Shown here piece after piece: positions 33,736-41,949 of a stretch of 64,000 nucleotides of DNA (position 1 is the stretch's first letter; every line of letters begins with the position of its first letter). The notes under the pieces were generated by a model, which searched no databases, was not told the origin of the DNA, and saw only the letters and a list, made by a program, of their open reading frames with translations. Location: NCBI GenBank assembly GCA_020025575.1, contig JAHHRW010000008.1, positions 45,559 through 109,558 of the forward strand. The letters are read 5' to 3'. This DNA is from Oscillospiraceae bacterium (lineage in GTDB: Bacteria > Bacillota > Clostridia > Oscillospirales > Oscillospiraceae). The position numbers and the translations under genes were made by a program.

Positions 33736-34821
33736 CTATCCTCCAAACCATCTTTCCCAGATGGATTTTTTTATTTCTTCTTCCTGTTCAACGGTCTGAC
33801 CATATATAAGCGGCACTTTTCCAATCACGGTATCTCCAAGCATGACATAGGCAACTCCGGCATCAGCGCCTTCTGTTACGGGAGCATAGAGAAATTCTGT
33901 TGAATCCAATCGGATTTCCGGAACTTCCCCCTCTGCCAGTGCATAGGAAAATCCCCCCTGCGCAATCAGCGCTACCTTTGCCGCAGCACCACCAACCACC
34001 GGACGATATCCCAATACATCTCCATCCGAGAGAATGGATTTCACGGTATAATCACAAAAGCCACGCTCTAACAACTCAGCATGGTCATTCCAGTCATCAG
34101 GCGCATTGATGGTTACGCAGACAAGTCTGCGTCCATCTCGCTGCGCACTGGATACAAGGATTCGCCCTGCTGCCTTTGTAAATCCGGTCTTCACGCCCTC
34201 TGCTCCATCTACACGCCAGAGGAGTTTATTATGGTTTGTCAGATATCGATCACCAATCTTAATCTGCTTGGTAGAAACGGTTTTCTGAAAAATAGGGTCA
34301 GCCATGGCGTATGCGGCCAAAACCGCCAAATCACGGGCAGTAGAATGATGATCCGGTGCGTCCAGTCCGTTTGGGTTTTCAAAGTGGGTGTTCTCCAACC
34401 CCAATGACCTCGCCTTATCGTTCATCATCTGTGCAAACCCCTCCACGGTTCCTCCTGCATAAATTGCAAGAGCCACCGCAGCATCGTTTCCGCTTTGCAG
34501 CATCAAGCCATAAAGTAACTCCTGCACAGTGAGCACCTCCCCGGGCTTTAGATACATAGAGCTGCCCTCAATGCCCACTGCCTCCTTAGGAATCCGCACC
34601 CGATCCAGCACATTACACTGCTGGCAAACCACCAGCGCAGTCATAATTTTGGTGGTGCTGGCAATCAGACTTTCTTCATCCGCCCGCTGTTCATAAATGA
34701 CTCGACCGGTTGTTGCGTCCATTAAAATCGCCTTTTGCGCTGAAATGGCCTGTGTATCCGCTGAGAATAAAAGGACGGCAACCAGCACCATGGCCGCCGT
34801 CCGTATCATGTTTCGTTTCAT
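33736..34821 (-). CDS. D-alanyl-D-alanine carboxypeptidase (S11, DacF-like)
   Basis: A penicillin-binding carboxypeptidase that trims stem peptides of peptidoglycan outside the membrane. The 361 residues start with a signal peptide (about 1-25, ending AISAQ). The S11 active-site motifs are in order: STTK (SLIASTTKIMTA), SGN (LQSGNDAAVA) and KTG (GVKTGFTKAAG). A C-terminal beta domain and an amphipathic end helix (EEEIKKSIWERWFGG) for membrane attachment follow. Position next to ytfJ, DUF2953 and scpAB matches the sporulation-linked DacF/DacB group of Clostridia. Confidence 0.92.
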   Translation of the reverse strand: MKRNMIRTAAMVLVAVLLFSADTQAISAQKAILMDATTGRVIYEQRADEESLIASTTKIMTALVVCQQCNVLDRVRIPKEAVGIEGSSMYLKPGEVLTVQELLYGLMLQSGNDAAVALAIYAGGTVEGFAQMMNDKARSLGLENTHFENPNGLDAPDHHSTARDLAVLAAYAMADPIFQKTVSTKQIKIGDRYLTNHNKLLWRVDGAEGVKTGFTKAAGRILVSSAQRDGRRLVCVTINAPDDWNDHAELLERGFCDYTVKSILSDGDVLGYRPVVGGAAAKVALIAQGGFSYALAEGEVPEIRLDSTEFLYAPVTEGADAGVAYVMLGDTVIGKVPLIYGQTVEQEEEIKKSIWERWFGG

Positions 34822-34860
34822 TTACTTCACCCAGGGATAGTGTCTCCGGGTAACATAAAA

Positions 34861-35253
34861 TTATTCTGCCTTAGGCTGATTTTTCTTGTCAATGAGCGCA
34901 GAAACCTTGTCCAGAACATCCGGAACCATTTCTACCAAACGATCAGCTGTTGTATTCGGCGCAGCCGACACCGGCAGCATCCGAACAGATTCCCCTTTAA
35001 TCACCAAAAACGCAATCGGCGTTACCTTGACACCGCCACCTGCTCCGCCGCCAAAAGGCATCTCCTGATTAGATGGTCTCTTATTTTCAAAATCCGATCC
35101 GCCACCGCCAAAGCCAACACTCACCTTGGACACAGGAATAATCGTTACGCCGTCAGGCGTGGTAATGGGAGTTCCTACTACCGAGTTCACATCCACCATT
35201 TCGCGAATCTTGGCAATGGTATTTTCCAACATATTGGGTAAATTCTGGCTCAT
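34861..35253 (-). CDS. ytfJ: Sporulation protein YtfJ (GerW family)
   Basis: A 130-residue GerW/YtfJ family protein, a spore protein found in endospore formers and needed for normal germination in Bacillus. The N-terminal VNSVVGTPITTPDGVTIIPVSKVSVGF and a glycine-rich middle (GGGGSDF, GGGAGGG) leading to PIAFLVIKG identify it. The start overlaps the DUF2953 stop (ATGA), a coupling that is widespread in Clostridia. Confidence 0.94.
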   Translation of the reverse strand: MSQNLPNMLENTIAKIREMVDVNSVVGTPITTPDGVTIIPVSKVSVGFGGGGSDFENKRPSNQEMPFGGGAGGGVKVTPIAFLVIKGESVRMLPVSAAPNTTADRLVEMVPDVLDKVSALIDKKNQPKAE

Positions 35254-35864
35254 AGATTTGCACCGCCTTCTCGTTGTTTTTTAATACTTGAATATGTTTT
35301 GAATGCACGCACACCATGGCGTGCTGCGAGGGAAACAATTCTGGCAACTGTAATGGTCAAATCCAATCTGGCGGCCACTAGAGTCTGCTCTGCTGTGAAA
35401 TCACAGTTTATCTGTACATCCTGCTTGCGAACCACAAACAAGCGATCAAGCTGTGCCAGCAAGCCTGCCACAGCGGCATTCATTCTGCCGTAGTCCACCG
35501 CCAAATCACAGGGGTCCTCACACGCAAGCGTCAGATGCATTTTCAGGTACTTTACCCGGATTTTCCGCCGAAGATCCCCCAGAAAGTCCCGCACCACTTC
35601 TACAATAGGGAGAAAATCTTTCCAGCTCCCGCCATTTTCTTCCGTGGCAGTTTTCTTGGCCTTTGATGCTGCATTTTTCGTTTGCGTCAAACTTTCCTCT
35701 GTTTGATCATTCTTGTCACCCTTCTTTTTAGAAGGATAAGCCTGAATCCGAACTGGGCCCACCAGAACCCATGCCATGAATCCGCCCTGCCGGTATACCG
35801 CCGATACACCCAAAGGGAAAAACGCCAGCAGAACAAACACCCCTAGCGCAATCAACCAGCCCAT
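35250..35864 (-). CDS. DUF2953 family membrane-associated protein
   Basis: A roughly 204-residue DUF2953 protein. It starts with a hydrophobic helix (about 3-24), then a lysine- and threonine-rich linker (about 50-75), and a conserved C-terminal part with LACEDPCDLAVDYGRMNA and VQINCDFTAEQTLVAAR. Function is unknown, but the gene lies beside ytfJ in many spore formers, suggesting a sporulation role. I prefer the ATG at 35864 (AGGAG 8 bases upstream) to the GTG one codon earlier. It overlaps the end of scpB. Confidence 0.85.
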   Translation of the reverse strand: MGWLIALGVFVLLAFFPLGVSAVYRQGGFMAWVLVGPVRIQAYPSKKKGDKNDQTEESLTQTKNAASKAKKTATEENGGSWKDFLPIVEVVRDFLGDLRRKIRVKYLKMHLTLACEDPCDLAVDYGRMNAAVAGLLAQLDRLFVVRKQDVQINCDFTAEQTLVAARLDLTITVARIVSLAARHGVRAFKTYSSIKKQREGGANL

Positions 35865-36439
35865 CACATCTGCTCCTGAGGCTGAGCCTCTTGCTGCTCA
35901 GGTTCCTGCTGTTCCAGCTGGCCAAAGCTGACACGCTCAATTTCAGGCAGCTCCTCCAGAGAGCTCAGGCCAAAGGTACGCAAAAAATCCGGTGTCGTTG
36001 CATACTGAATGGGTCTTCCCGGTACATTCAGCCTGCCGGCCTCACAAATCAAGCGCTTATTCATGAGTGCAGAAATGGAGTATGCCGAATCAACTCCGCG
36101 AATCTGCTCCACCATAGCTTTGGTGGCAGGCTGATAATATGCGATGATGGTCAGACTCTCCAACTGTGCAGAGGAAAGCTTGGGCGGTTTCCGAGTTTCC
36201 AATGCCTTTGTCACATAATCCGCCATTTCCCCGGAGGAAACCATCTGGTAGGCATTTTCCAGTCGAATAATACGAATACCGCGACGTTCAAAGGAATATG
36301 TGTCCAGGAGCTTGTCCGCAGCCTCCCGTACCTCAGACGGGTCTGTTTCCAGCGCCATCGCCATTCGGGAAACTTCCACGCACTCGCCTGCCGCAAACAG
36401 GATCGCTTCAATGGCCCGTTTTAGCTGTTCAAATTCCAT
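35864..36439 (-). CDS. scpB: Segregation and condensation protein B
   Basis: ScpB is the winged-helix kleisin partner in the SMC-ScpAB condensin complex. The 191 residues show two winged-helix parts (AIEAILFAAGECVEV; LSSAQLESLTIIAYYQPATK, followed by RGVDSAYSISALMNKRLI and PIQYATTPDFLRTFGLSSL). A Gln/Glu-rich tail ends the protein. The ATG at 36439 fits best: AAGGGGG lies 6 bases upstream inside the end of scpA. Longer in-frame starts lie in scpA coding sequence. Confidence 0.95.
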   Translation of the reverse strand: MEFEQLKRAIEAILFAAGECVEVSRMAMALETDPSEVREAADKLLDTYSFERRGIRIIRLENAYQMVSSGEMADYVTKALETRKPPKLSSAQLESLTIIAYYQPATKAMVEQIRGVDSAYSISALMNKRLICEAGRLNVPGRPIQYATTPDFLRTFGLSSLEELPEIERVSFGQLEQQEPEQQEAQPQEQM

Positions 36440-37235
36440 CTGCATCCCCCTTACCCATGTTTTCCGACTTTTCGAGGAGCCGGACATTGGGATTTTCTCC
36501 ATTTACATCGTCTTCCAACGTGACAGAGTTGGTCTTGCACAATTCCAAAATTGCAAGGAATGTGGCAACGATCTCTGAGCGGCTCTGATTTCCTTTAAAA
36601 AGATTTTTAAGCCGCAGCACGCCGTGCTGAATCAAACGGCGAAGTACCTGGGTTGCCTTTTTGGTAACGGGATATGGCTCCTTACCAACAATGCCCTTAA
36701 AATTCATAGTAGGGGGTGGCAAAGCACGCTCGTTACGCTCTGCAATCTGATCCAACGCCCTGAGCAAATCCTCAGGTTCATGGCGATAGCGATAGGTCTT
36801 GTCCTTGCGCAGCGGTTCCGGGTCCTTCACAAAGATGCACCGACCGACTTCGTTCAATGGTTCCAGCTGACCCACAGCAATGCGAATCTGATCCAGCGCC
36901 TCTTTCCGCTCACGCTCCTCCAGTGATTTACGCAACATATCCAGTTCACTCTCTGCCTCTGCCGCTTCAGCAGCAGACAGCAGCATTTTGGTCTTAATCA
37001 GCATCAAATGGGATGCCATTGTGATGAACTCGCTGGCAATTTCCATATCCAGCCGTTTCATTTCATCCAGATATGCCAGGTATTGCTCTAAAATAGCAGT
37101 AATGCTCACATTTTGTATTTCAATTTTATTTTTGCTTAACAGCAGGAAAATGACATCCAGAGGGCCTTCAAAATCCTCCATTTGCTCTGATCGGGAGCGG
37201 ACAATTCCCTCAAGTTTATACTGCGGCTCTGTCAT
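36429..37235 (-). CDS. scpA: Segregation and condensation protein A
   Basis: ScpA is the kleisin that bridges the SMC heads. The 268 residues have the N-terminal segment MEDFEGPLDVIFLLLSKNKIEI and AEFITMASHLMLIK-type helix (ASEFITMASHLMLIKTKMLL), an acidic middle, and the C-terminal winged helix FKGNQSRSEIVATFLAILELCK. GGAGGTTCT precedes the ATG. It overlaps scpB and follows a site-2 protease gene by eight bases, the usual Firmicute arrangement. Confidence 0.96.
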   Translation of the reverse strand: MTEPQYKLEGIVRSRSEQMEDFEGPLDVIFLLLSKNKIEIQNVSITAILEQYLAYLDEMKRLDMEIASEFITMASHLMLIKTKMLLSAAEAAEAESELDMLRKSLEERERKEALDQIRIAVGQLEPLNEVGRCIFVKDPEPLRKDKTYRYRHEPEDLLRALDQIAERNERALPPPTMNFKGIVGKEPYPVTKKATQVLRRLIQHGVLRLKNLFKGNQSRSEIVATFLAILELCKTNSVTLEDDVNGENPNVRLLEKSENMGKGDADGI

Positions 37236-37243
37236 AGAACCTC

Positions 37244-37939
37244 CTAGAAATATATTACTTTCAATAGATCATACGGCCAACTGCACAGGCTTGCAAGCCC
37301 AGCAATCAAACCATTACGTAGAAAAGACAGTGGTGCATCCAATACCCCGGACAAAAGCAGAACCATCAGCAGCAGCATGCCATATCGTTCATAGCGCATG
37401 AGCTTGTAATAGCTGCTCTCCGGCAACAGGGCAAACAGCACCTTAGAGCCATCCAATGGCGGCACCGGAAACAGATTAAATACTGCAAGTCCAGTGCTTA
37501 GTAAAGCAGTATAAGCAAAAAACTGCTGCAGATAGAATATCCAATCCATCTGAAAGTTAACCATATAGAATACACACACTGCATTCAGCATCATACAAAC
37601 TGCCGCCAGAACCACATTACCAACAGGCCCGGCCAAAGCGGTGATCGCCATACCCGCTTTGGGGTTGCGAAATCTGCGCATATCCACTGGTACCGGCTTT
37701 GCCCAGCCAAACTTAGCCACTGCAAGCATAACCAGACCGAATGGGTCAATATGTTTCAGCGGATTCAGTGTTAATCTTCCTGCATTCTTAGCGGTAGGAT
37801 CTCCTAATACGTAGGCCATAAGACCGTGGCAGGTTTCATGAAAAGAGATACACAGAATACAGCTCGCTGCCGTTATGAGCATCTGCCACAAATAATCCAA
37901 TTGAAGCTGCGCCAACCAAGCATGAATTCCGCCCACCAA
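37244..37939 (-). CDS. Site-2 protease family membrane metalloprotease (M50B)
   Basis: A 231-residue intramembrane metalloprotease of the small M50B group found beside scpA. The zinc motif is HETCH (HExxH) in CISFHETCHGLMAYVLGD, and the third ligand region is NLFPVPPLDGSKVL. Five or six hydrophobic segments are visible. Its substrate is unknown. The start is TTG at 37939: GGAGGAAAAC precedes it and no ATG is well placed. It is the first gene of the scpAB-ytfJ-dacF transcript. Confidence 0.9.
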   Translation of the reverse strand: MVGGIHAWLAQLQLDYLWQMLITAASCILCISFHETCHGLMAYVLGDPTAKNAGRLTLNPLKHIDPFGLVMLAVAKFGWAKPVPVDMRRFRNPKAGMAITALAGPVGNVVLAAVCMMLNAVCVFYMVNFQMDWIFYLQQFFAYTALLSTGLAVFNLFPVPPLDGSKVLFALLPESSYYKLMRYERYGMLLLMVLLLSGVLDAPLSFLRNGLIAGLASLCSWPYDLLKVIYF

Positions 37940-37970
37940 GTTTTCCTCCGCCTACTTATAGTTGTATTGC

Positions 37971-37999
37971 ATTATAACACTGATCGGATTCTTTCGCAA
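37971..37999 (-). promoter_or_regulatory. Promoter of the site-2 protease-scpAB-ytfJ-dacF unit
   Basis: TTGCGA and a perfect TATAAT with a 17-bp spacer on the minus strand. Confidence 0.8.
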
Positions 38000-38035
38000 G
38001 ACCTACGGTTCAAAAATCGTTTTTCCGAGGCAATC

Positions 38036-38064
38036 TTGCATTTTTCAACGGTCTATGCTATGAT
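38036..38064 (+). promoter_or_regulatory. Promoter of the small three-helix membrane protein gene
   Basis: TTGCAT and TATGAT with a 17-bp spacer, 33 bases before the start codon. Confidence 0.72.
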
Positions 38065-38097
38065 TTAACCAATCAATTTGCTATGGAGGAAACATAT

Positions 38098-38400
38098 ATG
38101 GCTCCCGAAAAAAACAATTCCCATCGCAGTTTTAGGCAGCTGGAGCATCAGCTCACCTATGTGGTCTTTGGCGATCTTGCTCTGTTCATTTTTACACTAC
38201 TTGCCGCAGGCAAAGGCATTTTCTGGCTAAAGGTGATCTTAGGAATTTTAACCATAGCGCTTTCCGGTGCCGGATGTGCATTTCTGGTTCTGATCAATGA
38301 GTACAATCGTCCCAGAAGCCGGTGGATCCTCATTGCATTCGGTGCCATTCTGGCGTGTACCGTCGTTTCCTTCATTACCGGTTACCCCGCACCTGTATGA
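38098..38400 (+). CDS. Small three-helix membrane protein, unknown
   Basis: A 100-residue protein I do not recognise. After a short polar N-terminus (MAPEKNNSHRSFRQLEHQL) there are three hydrophobic segments (about 20-37, 42-66 and 74-94). CTATGGAGGAAACATAT precedes the ATG at 38098; an upstream ATG lies on the ribosome site itself. It has its own promoter and shares a terminator with addA. Confidence 0.72.
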   Translation: MAPEKNNSHRSFRQLEHQLTYVVFGDLALFIFTLLAAGKGIFWLKVILGILTIALSGAGCAFLVLINEYNRPRSRWILIAFGAILACTVVSFITGYPAPV

Positions 38401-38409
38401 AACTGAGAT

Positions 38410-38444
38410 AAAATGCACCCCATTGACAATGGGGTGCATTTTTT
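38410..38444. terminator. Bidirectional terminator between convergent genes
   Basis: A 15-bp stem (AAAATGCACCCCATT / AATGGGGTGCATTTT) with a 3-base loop and T-runs on both strands; the addA stop lies at its edge. Confidence 0.93.
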
Positions 38445-41400
38445 ATACTTCAACCAGTCTTTTTAGGTGGAATAAATAGAGATATCGCTTTTTTACTGGT
38501 TTTTCATAGATTCGCTCCAATGCAGAAGCATAGGTCTTGACCTGAATGCGGTAGCGTTCGACCACTTCTGGAACCGTATCATCTGTTGCATAGTCTGTTT
38601 TGAAATCCACAATGGTGATTCCATCCGGTTCAATCAGTGCGCAATCTACAACACCCTGCAGCAGGATTTCCTCGCCGGTCAGTCCCTGCCCATATTGGGA
38701 CGCATCCACCAAAATGGAGAACTTAAACTCCCGTATCACTTCCCCGGTCACCATTTTCGTTCCCAACTCTGTCTGGAAGAAGGAGGCAATCGCCTGTCGG
38801 TCTGCACTACGCGCCTGCTCCGGAGTAAGGAGCTTTCTCTGGACCAACCGAGAAATTTCCATATCCAAACCTTCCACTGTCTGGCACTTTTCAAATTGAA
38901 TATACTGCATTAAAGTGTGCATTGCCGTTCCGTACTCTTTTCCGTGATTCCCGCCGCCGGACTCTAGGCTGCGCCAGGTTCTCACCCATTTCTGGGCTGC
39001 CGACTGTTCTGCAATCTCTTTATCTTTCTCCCGACCCTTCAGCTGTGTGGCCGTTTGCTTGGATGGCGTAATGGTCGCCTCCAAATGGGGATAGCGAAAT
39101 TGCAGATGGGTCCTCATTCGATCCATAGTATCCACCGATAATTCATCCGAATCAGATGGTTCTTGGGATATACAAGATGCCGGCTGATCGATCTGCTGGT
39201 GCACCTGAATCAGCCATGGGTATTGGGCCAGGTGTGTTTGTGCCGGACGGGCATCTGCCAGTTTGAATAACGCACCCGCTTCTGTGCGGCACATTGCCTC
39301 CATCAGCACCCACTCACCGGGGCAGGTTGCTTCTAAAGCAAGCAGTTCCGTACCGCCCAGGTCCATTTGGCGGGCAATGGTCGCCAATTCCTTTTCAGGA
39401 CTCTTGGCGGCATAGGTCATAATCAGACGATCTTTTGCTCTGGTCATTGCCACATATAGAACCCTGAGTTCTTCGCTCAGGCTTTCGCCGGATGTTCTGG
39501 CCACTATGGCTCGTTTGGCAATGGTGGGATACCGGACTCGGGTTTCGTGGTCTACAGCAGACAGTCCAAGTCCGAGCTCCCCATCACACAGTACATTCGC
39601 ACGAAGGCTATCCCTGTTAAAACTTCTTGCCAGAGAACTCAAAAATACCACAGGGTATTCCAAGCCCTTAGACTTATGGATGCTCATAATTCCCACAGCA
39701 CCGCCAGTGGCACTGTCTCCCACAGTCAGCCCCTTGTCCTCCATCAGCTCCAGATATTCCAGAAATTGGCTCAAATCCCGTCGCGCCGTGCGCTCAAAAT
39801 CTACAGCTATACGGAAAAACTCCCGCAAATTTGTTGTTCTCTCCACACCGGATTCCATAGCCGCATAAATGCTGTCAATTCTGGTCAAACAGAAGATTTC
39901 TTCCAGAAGGCCTGCCAATGTATCTGTTCTGGCAACCATTCGCAGTTCCTCCAAGTCTTGCAGAAAATCCCTTGTTTTCTCCATATCATCCATAAGCAGA
40001 GCATCATACACATTCCCATGCTTACAGAGGCTGCGAATTCTGGCAAGGTCATCCGCAGTAAACGCATAAATGGGACTCATCAGCACTGCCAGCAGCGGAA
40101 TATCCTGTCTGGGATTGGAAATTACCTGCAAAAGGGAACGGAGCACGCCGATTTCCCCCGTTTGCAGCAAATCCCTGCCACTGCCAAAGCTGCTGCGAAT
40201 CCCCCGCCTGGACAGCGCATCCTGAAATTCCTGTCCCACAGAACCGGGAGAACGCAAGAGGATCACAATATCATCCGGCTCGATTGGCCGAAGACCATCC
40301 TTCCCGCGTATCATCTGGTTCCCGGACAAAAGCTGCGCGATTCGATTTGCTACAAAATCCGCCTCTTCAAAATAGGTATCCTCACTCGTCTTGAGTACAT
40401 GAAGTTCCACCTCAGGATCACCCAAGGGCTCATGGGGGATGCCCTCTACCAGTGCCTCCTCTTTTCCATAATCCAGTCCGCCAACCCGGCGGCTCATACA
40501 GCGATAAAAGACATCGTTGGTCGCTTCCAGCACTGCACCTCCGGAACGGAAGTTTCGGCTGAGCATGACCTTTCTGCCCTGTCCATCCACTGCATCATCG
40601 GCATGGTTATAGGTATTGTATTTTTCCAAAAAGATCCCCGGATCTGCCAGACGGAACCGGTAAATGGACTGTTTCACATCGCCAACCATAAAACAGTTCT
40701 GCTTTTCTGCCGTCAAAGACATAAAAATTGCATCCTGCACAGCGTTAGAATCCTGATACTCGTCTACAAGAACCTCCCGGTACCGCTGCCCCACCTCTCG
40801 TGCAATACGAGTGGGTGCGGTTCTGCCCTTACCAAACAGCAAATCCAGGGTTTTATGCTCCAAATCGCTGAAATCCAGAATCCGTCTTCTGCGTTTGAGC
40901 TCACTGTATCTGCTGCCGAACTGCCTTGCCAGTGAAATCAACCCTCGAATGGCACTGCCCGTCTGCTGCAAATCCGCCACCACCTGACTGGATGGACTGC
41001 AGAATACTCTCAGGCGTTTTTCCAAACCCTTTTTGCATCCCTCTCGGACGGATTTAATTCGTTCAACCGCCTCTTGATCTGCAATTTTTTTTGAAAAAAC
41101 AATACGCCCATAGTCGATTTCCCGACGCTTGAGAACCTCATCCCAGGTTTGCGCCTGCGCTAAGTACTCAAGTGCCGTCACAGTCTGTTTCAAAAGGTTG
41201 GCTGGTTTCTCCATCAGCGGATCCCCCTCCGCCAATGCAAGACAGCCTTTCATTGCCTGAATCTGCAGCTGAAGATATTGTTTCAAATCCTCCATCAGAT
41301 ACTTCCCCCAAACTGTTTGGGCCGCATCCACTGTATCCGTCAAATCCGCACTGTCAAGACAGTGATTAAGCCATTGCTCTGGATTCAGATGGCAGCGTGC

Positions 41401-41949
41401 GCTGTCATATACCTTCAGCAGGATATCCGGAACCATTCGGTCGTCCTTGCCCAGACCTTGGGTATCAATAAACGCCCGAAAATCCGGGTCATCCAAACCT
41501 GTTGTATATGCGCCCTCCAGCAGGTCATTCATTGCCTGTTCTCTGAGCTGACGGCACTCATTTTCATCTGCAACCCGAAAATCCGCCGGCAAATCCAGAT
41601 CATAGGCATACTCCCTGAGCAGATCAGAACAGAATGAATGCACCGTAGAGATTTTCGCCAAGTACAGTCGCTGCATCTGTCGCTGCAAGTGGTGATTCTC
41701 CGGCTGCTCTGCTAAGTATTCAGATAATCGTGTTGCAATCTTGCCTCGAAGCTCCGCGGCTGCCGCTTTTGTATATGTAATGATGAGAAAATCATCAATA
41801 TTACACGGAGAAATGGGGTCCATCAAATAAAGGAGCAATCGATCCACCAGAACTTTTGTTTTACCGGAGCCGGCAGCAGCAGACACTAGCAGTTTACCAC
41901 CCCGGTTTTCCACAGCCTGGCGCTGCTGAACGGTCAGATTATTTTCCAT
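38443..41949 (-). CDS. addA: ATP-dependent helicase/nuclease subunit A
   Basis: AddA is the helicase-nuclease subunit that, with AddB, resects double-strand breaks up to a Chi site in Firmicutes. The 1,168 residues carry UvrD/Rep-type motifs: Walker A SAAAGSGKTKVLVDRL (near 28), DFSDLEH, VDEYQDSNAVQD, GDVKQSIYRFRLADP, SIHKSKGLEYPVVFL and VAMTRAKDRL. The C-terminal RecB-like nuclease shows GVVDCALIEPDGITIVDFKTD. The ATG at 41949 (MENNLTVQQRQAV) follows AAGGAGGTCGAACATC; longer in-frame starts run into addB. Confidence 0.96.
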   Translation of the reverse strand: MENNLTVQQRQAVENRGGKLLVSAAAGSGKTKVLVDRLLLYLMDPISPCNIDDFLIITYTKAAAAELRGKIATRLSEYLAEQPENHHLQRQMQRLYLAKISTVHSFCSDLLREYAYDLDLPADFRVADENECRQLREQAMNDLLEGAYTTGLDDPDFRAFIDTQGLGKDDRMVPDILLKVYDSARCHLNPEQWLNHCLDSADLTDTVDAAQTVWGKYLMEDLKQYLQLQIQAMKGCLALAEGDPLMEKPANLLKQTVTALEYLAQAQTWDEVLKRREIDYGRIVFSKKIADQEAVERIKSVREGCKKGLEKRLRVFCSPSSQVVADLQQTGSAIRGLISLARQFGSRYSELKRRRRILDFSDLEHKTLDLLFGKGRTAPTRIAREVGQRYREVLVDEYQDSNAVQDAIFMSLTAEKQNCFMVGDVKQSIYRFRLADPGIFLEKYNTYNHADDAVDGQGRKVMLSRNFRSGGAVLEATNDVFYRCMSRRVGGLDYGKEEALVEGIPHEPLGDPEVELHVLKTSEDTYFEEADFVANRIAQLLSGNQMIRGKDGLRPIEPDDIVILLRSPGSVGQEFQDALSRRGIRSSFGSGRDLLQTGEIGVLRSLLQVISNPRQDIPLLAVLMSPIYAFTADDLARIRSLCKHGNVYDALLMDDMEKTRDFLQDLEELRMVARTDTLAGLLEEIFCLTRIDSIYAAMESGVERTTNLREFFRIAVDFERTARRDLSQFLEYLELMEDKGLTVGDSATGGAVGIMSIHKSKGLEYPVVFLSSLARSFNRDSLRANVLCDGELGLGLSAVDHETRVRYPTIAKRAIVARTSGESLSEELRVLYVAMTRAKDRLIMTYAAKSPEKELATIARQMDLGGTELLALEATCPGEWVLMEAMCRTEAGALFKLADARPAQTHLAQYPWLIQVHQQIDQPASCISQEPSDSDELSVDTMDRMRTHLQFRYPHLEATITPSKQTATQLKGREKDKEIAEQSAAQKWVRTWRSLESGGGNHGKEYGTAMHTLMQYIQFEKCQTVEGLDMEISRLVQRKLLTPEQARSADRQAIASFFQTELGTKMVTGEVIREFKFSILVDASQYGQGLTGEEILLQGVVDCALIEPDGITIVDFKTDYATDDTVPEVVERYRIQVKTYASALERIYEKPVKKRYLYLFHLKRLVEV

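Noticed and set aside
39547..40935. A 462-codon open frame opposite addA
   Set aside because: The addA frame carries every helicase motif here; the opposite frame shows no domain and no start signal.
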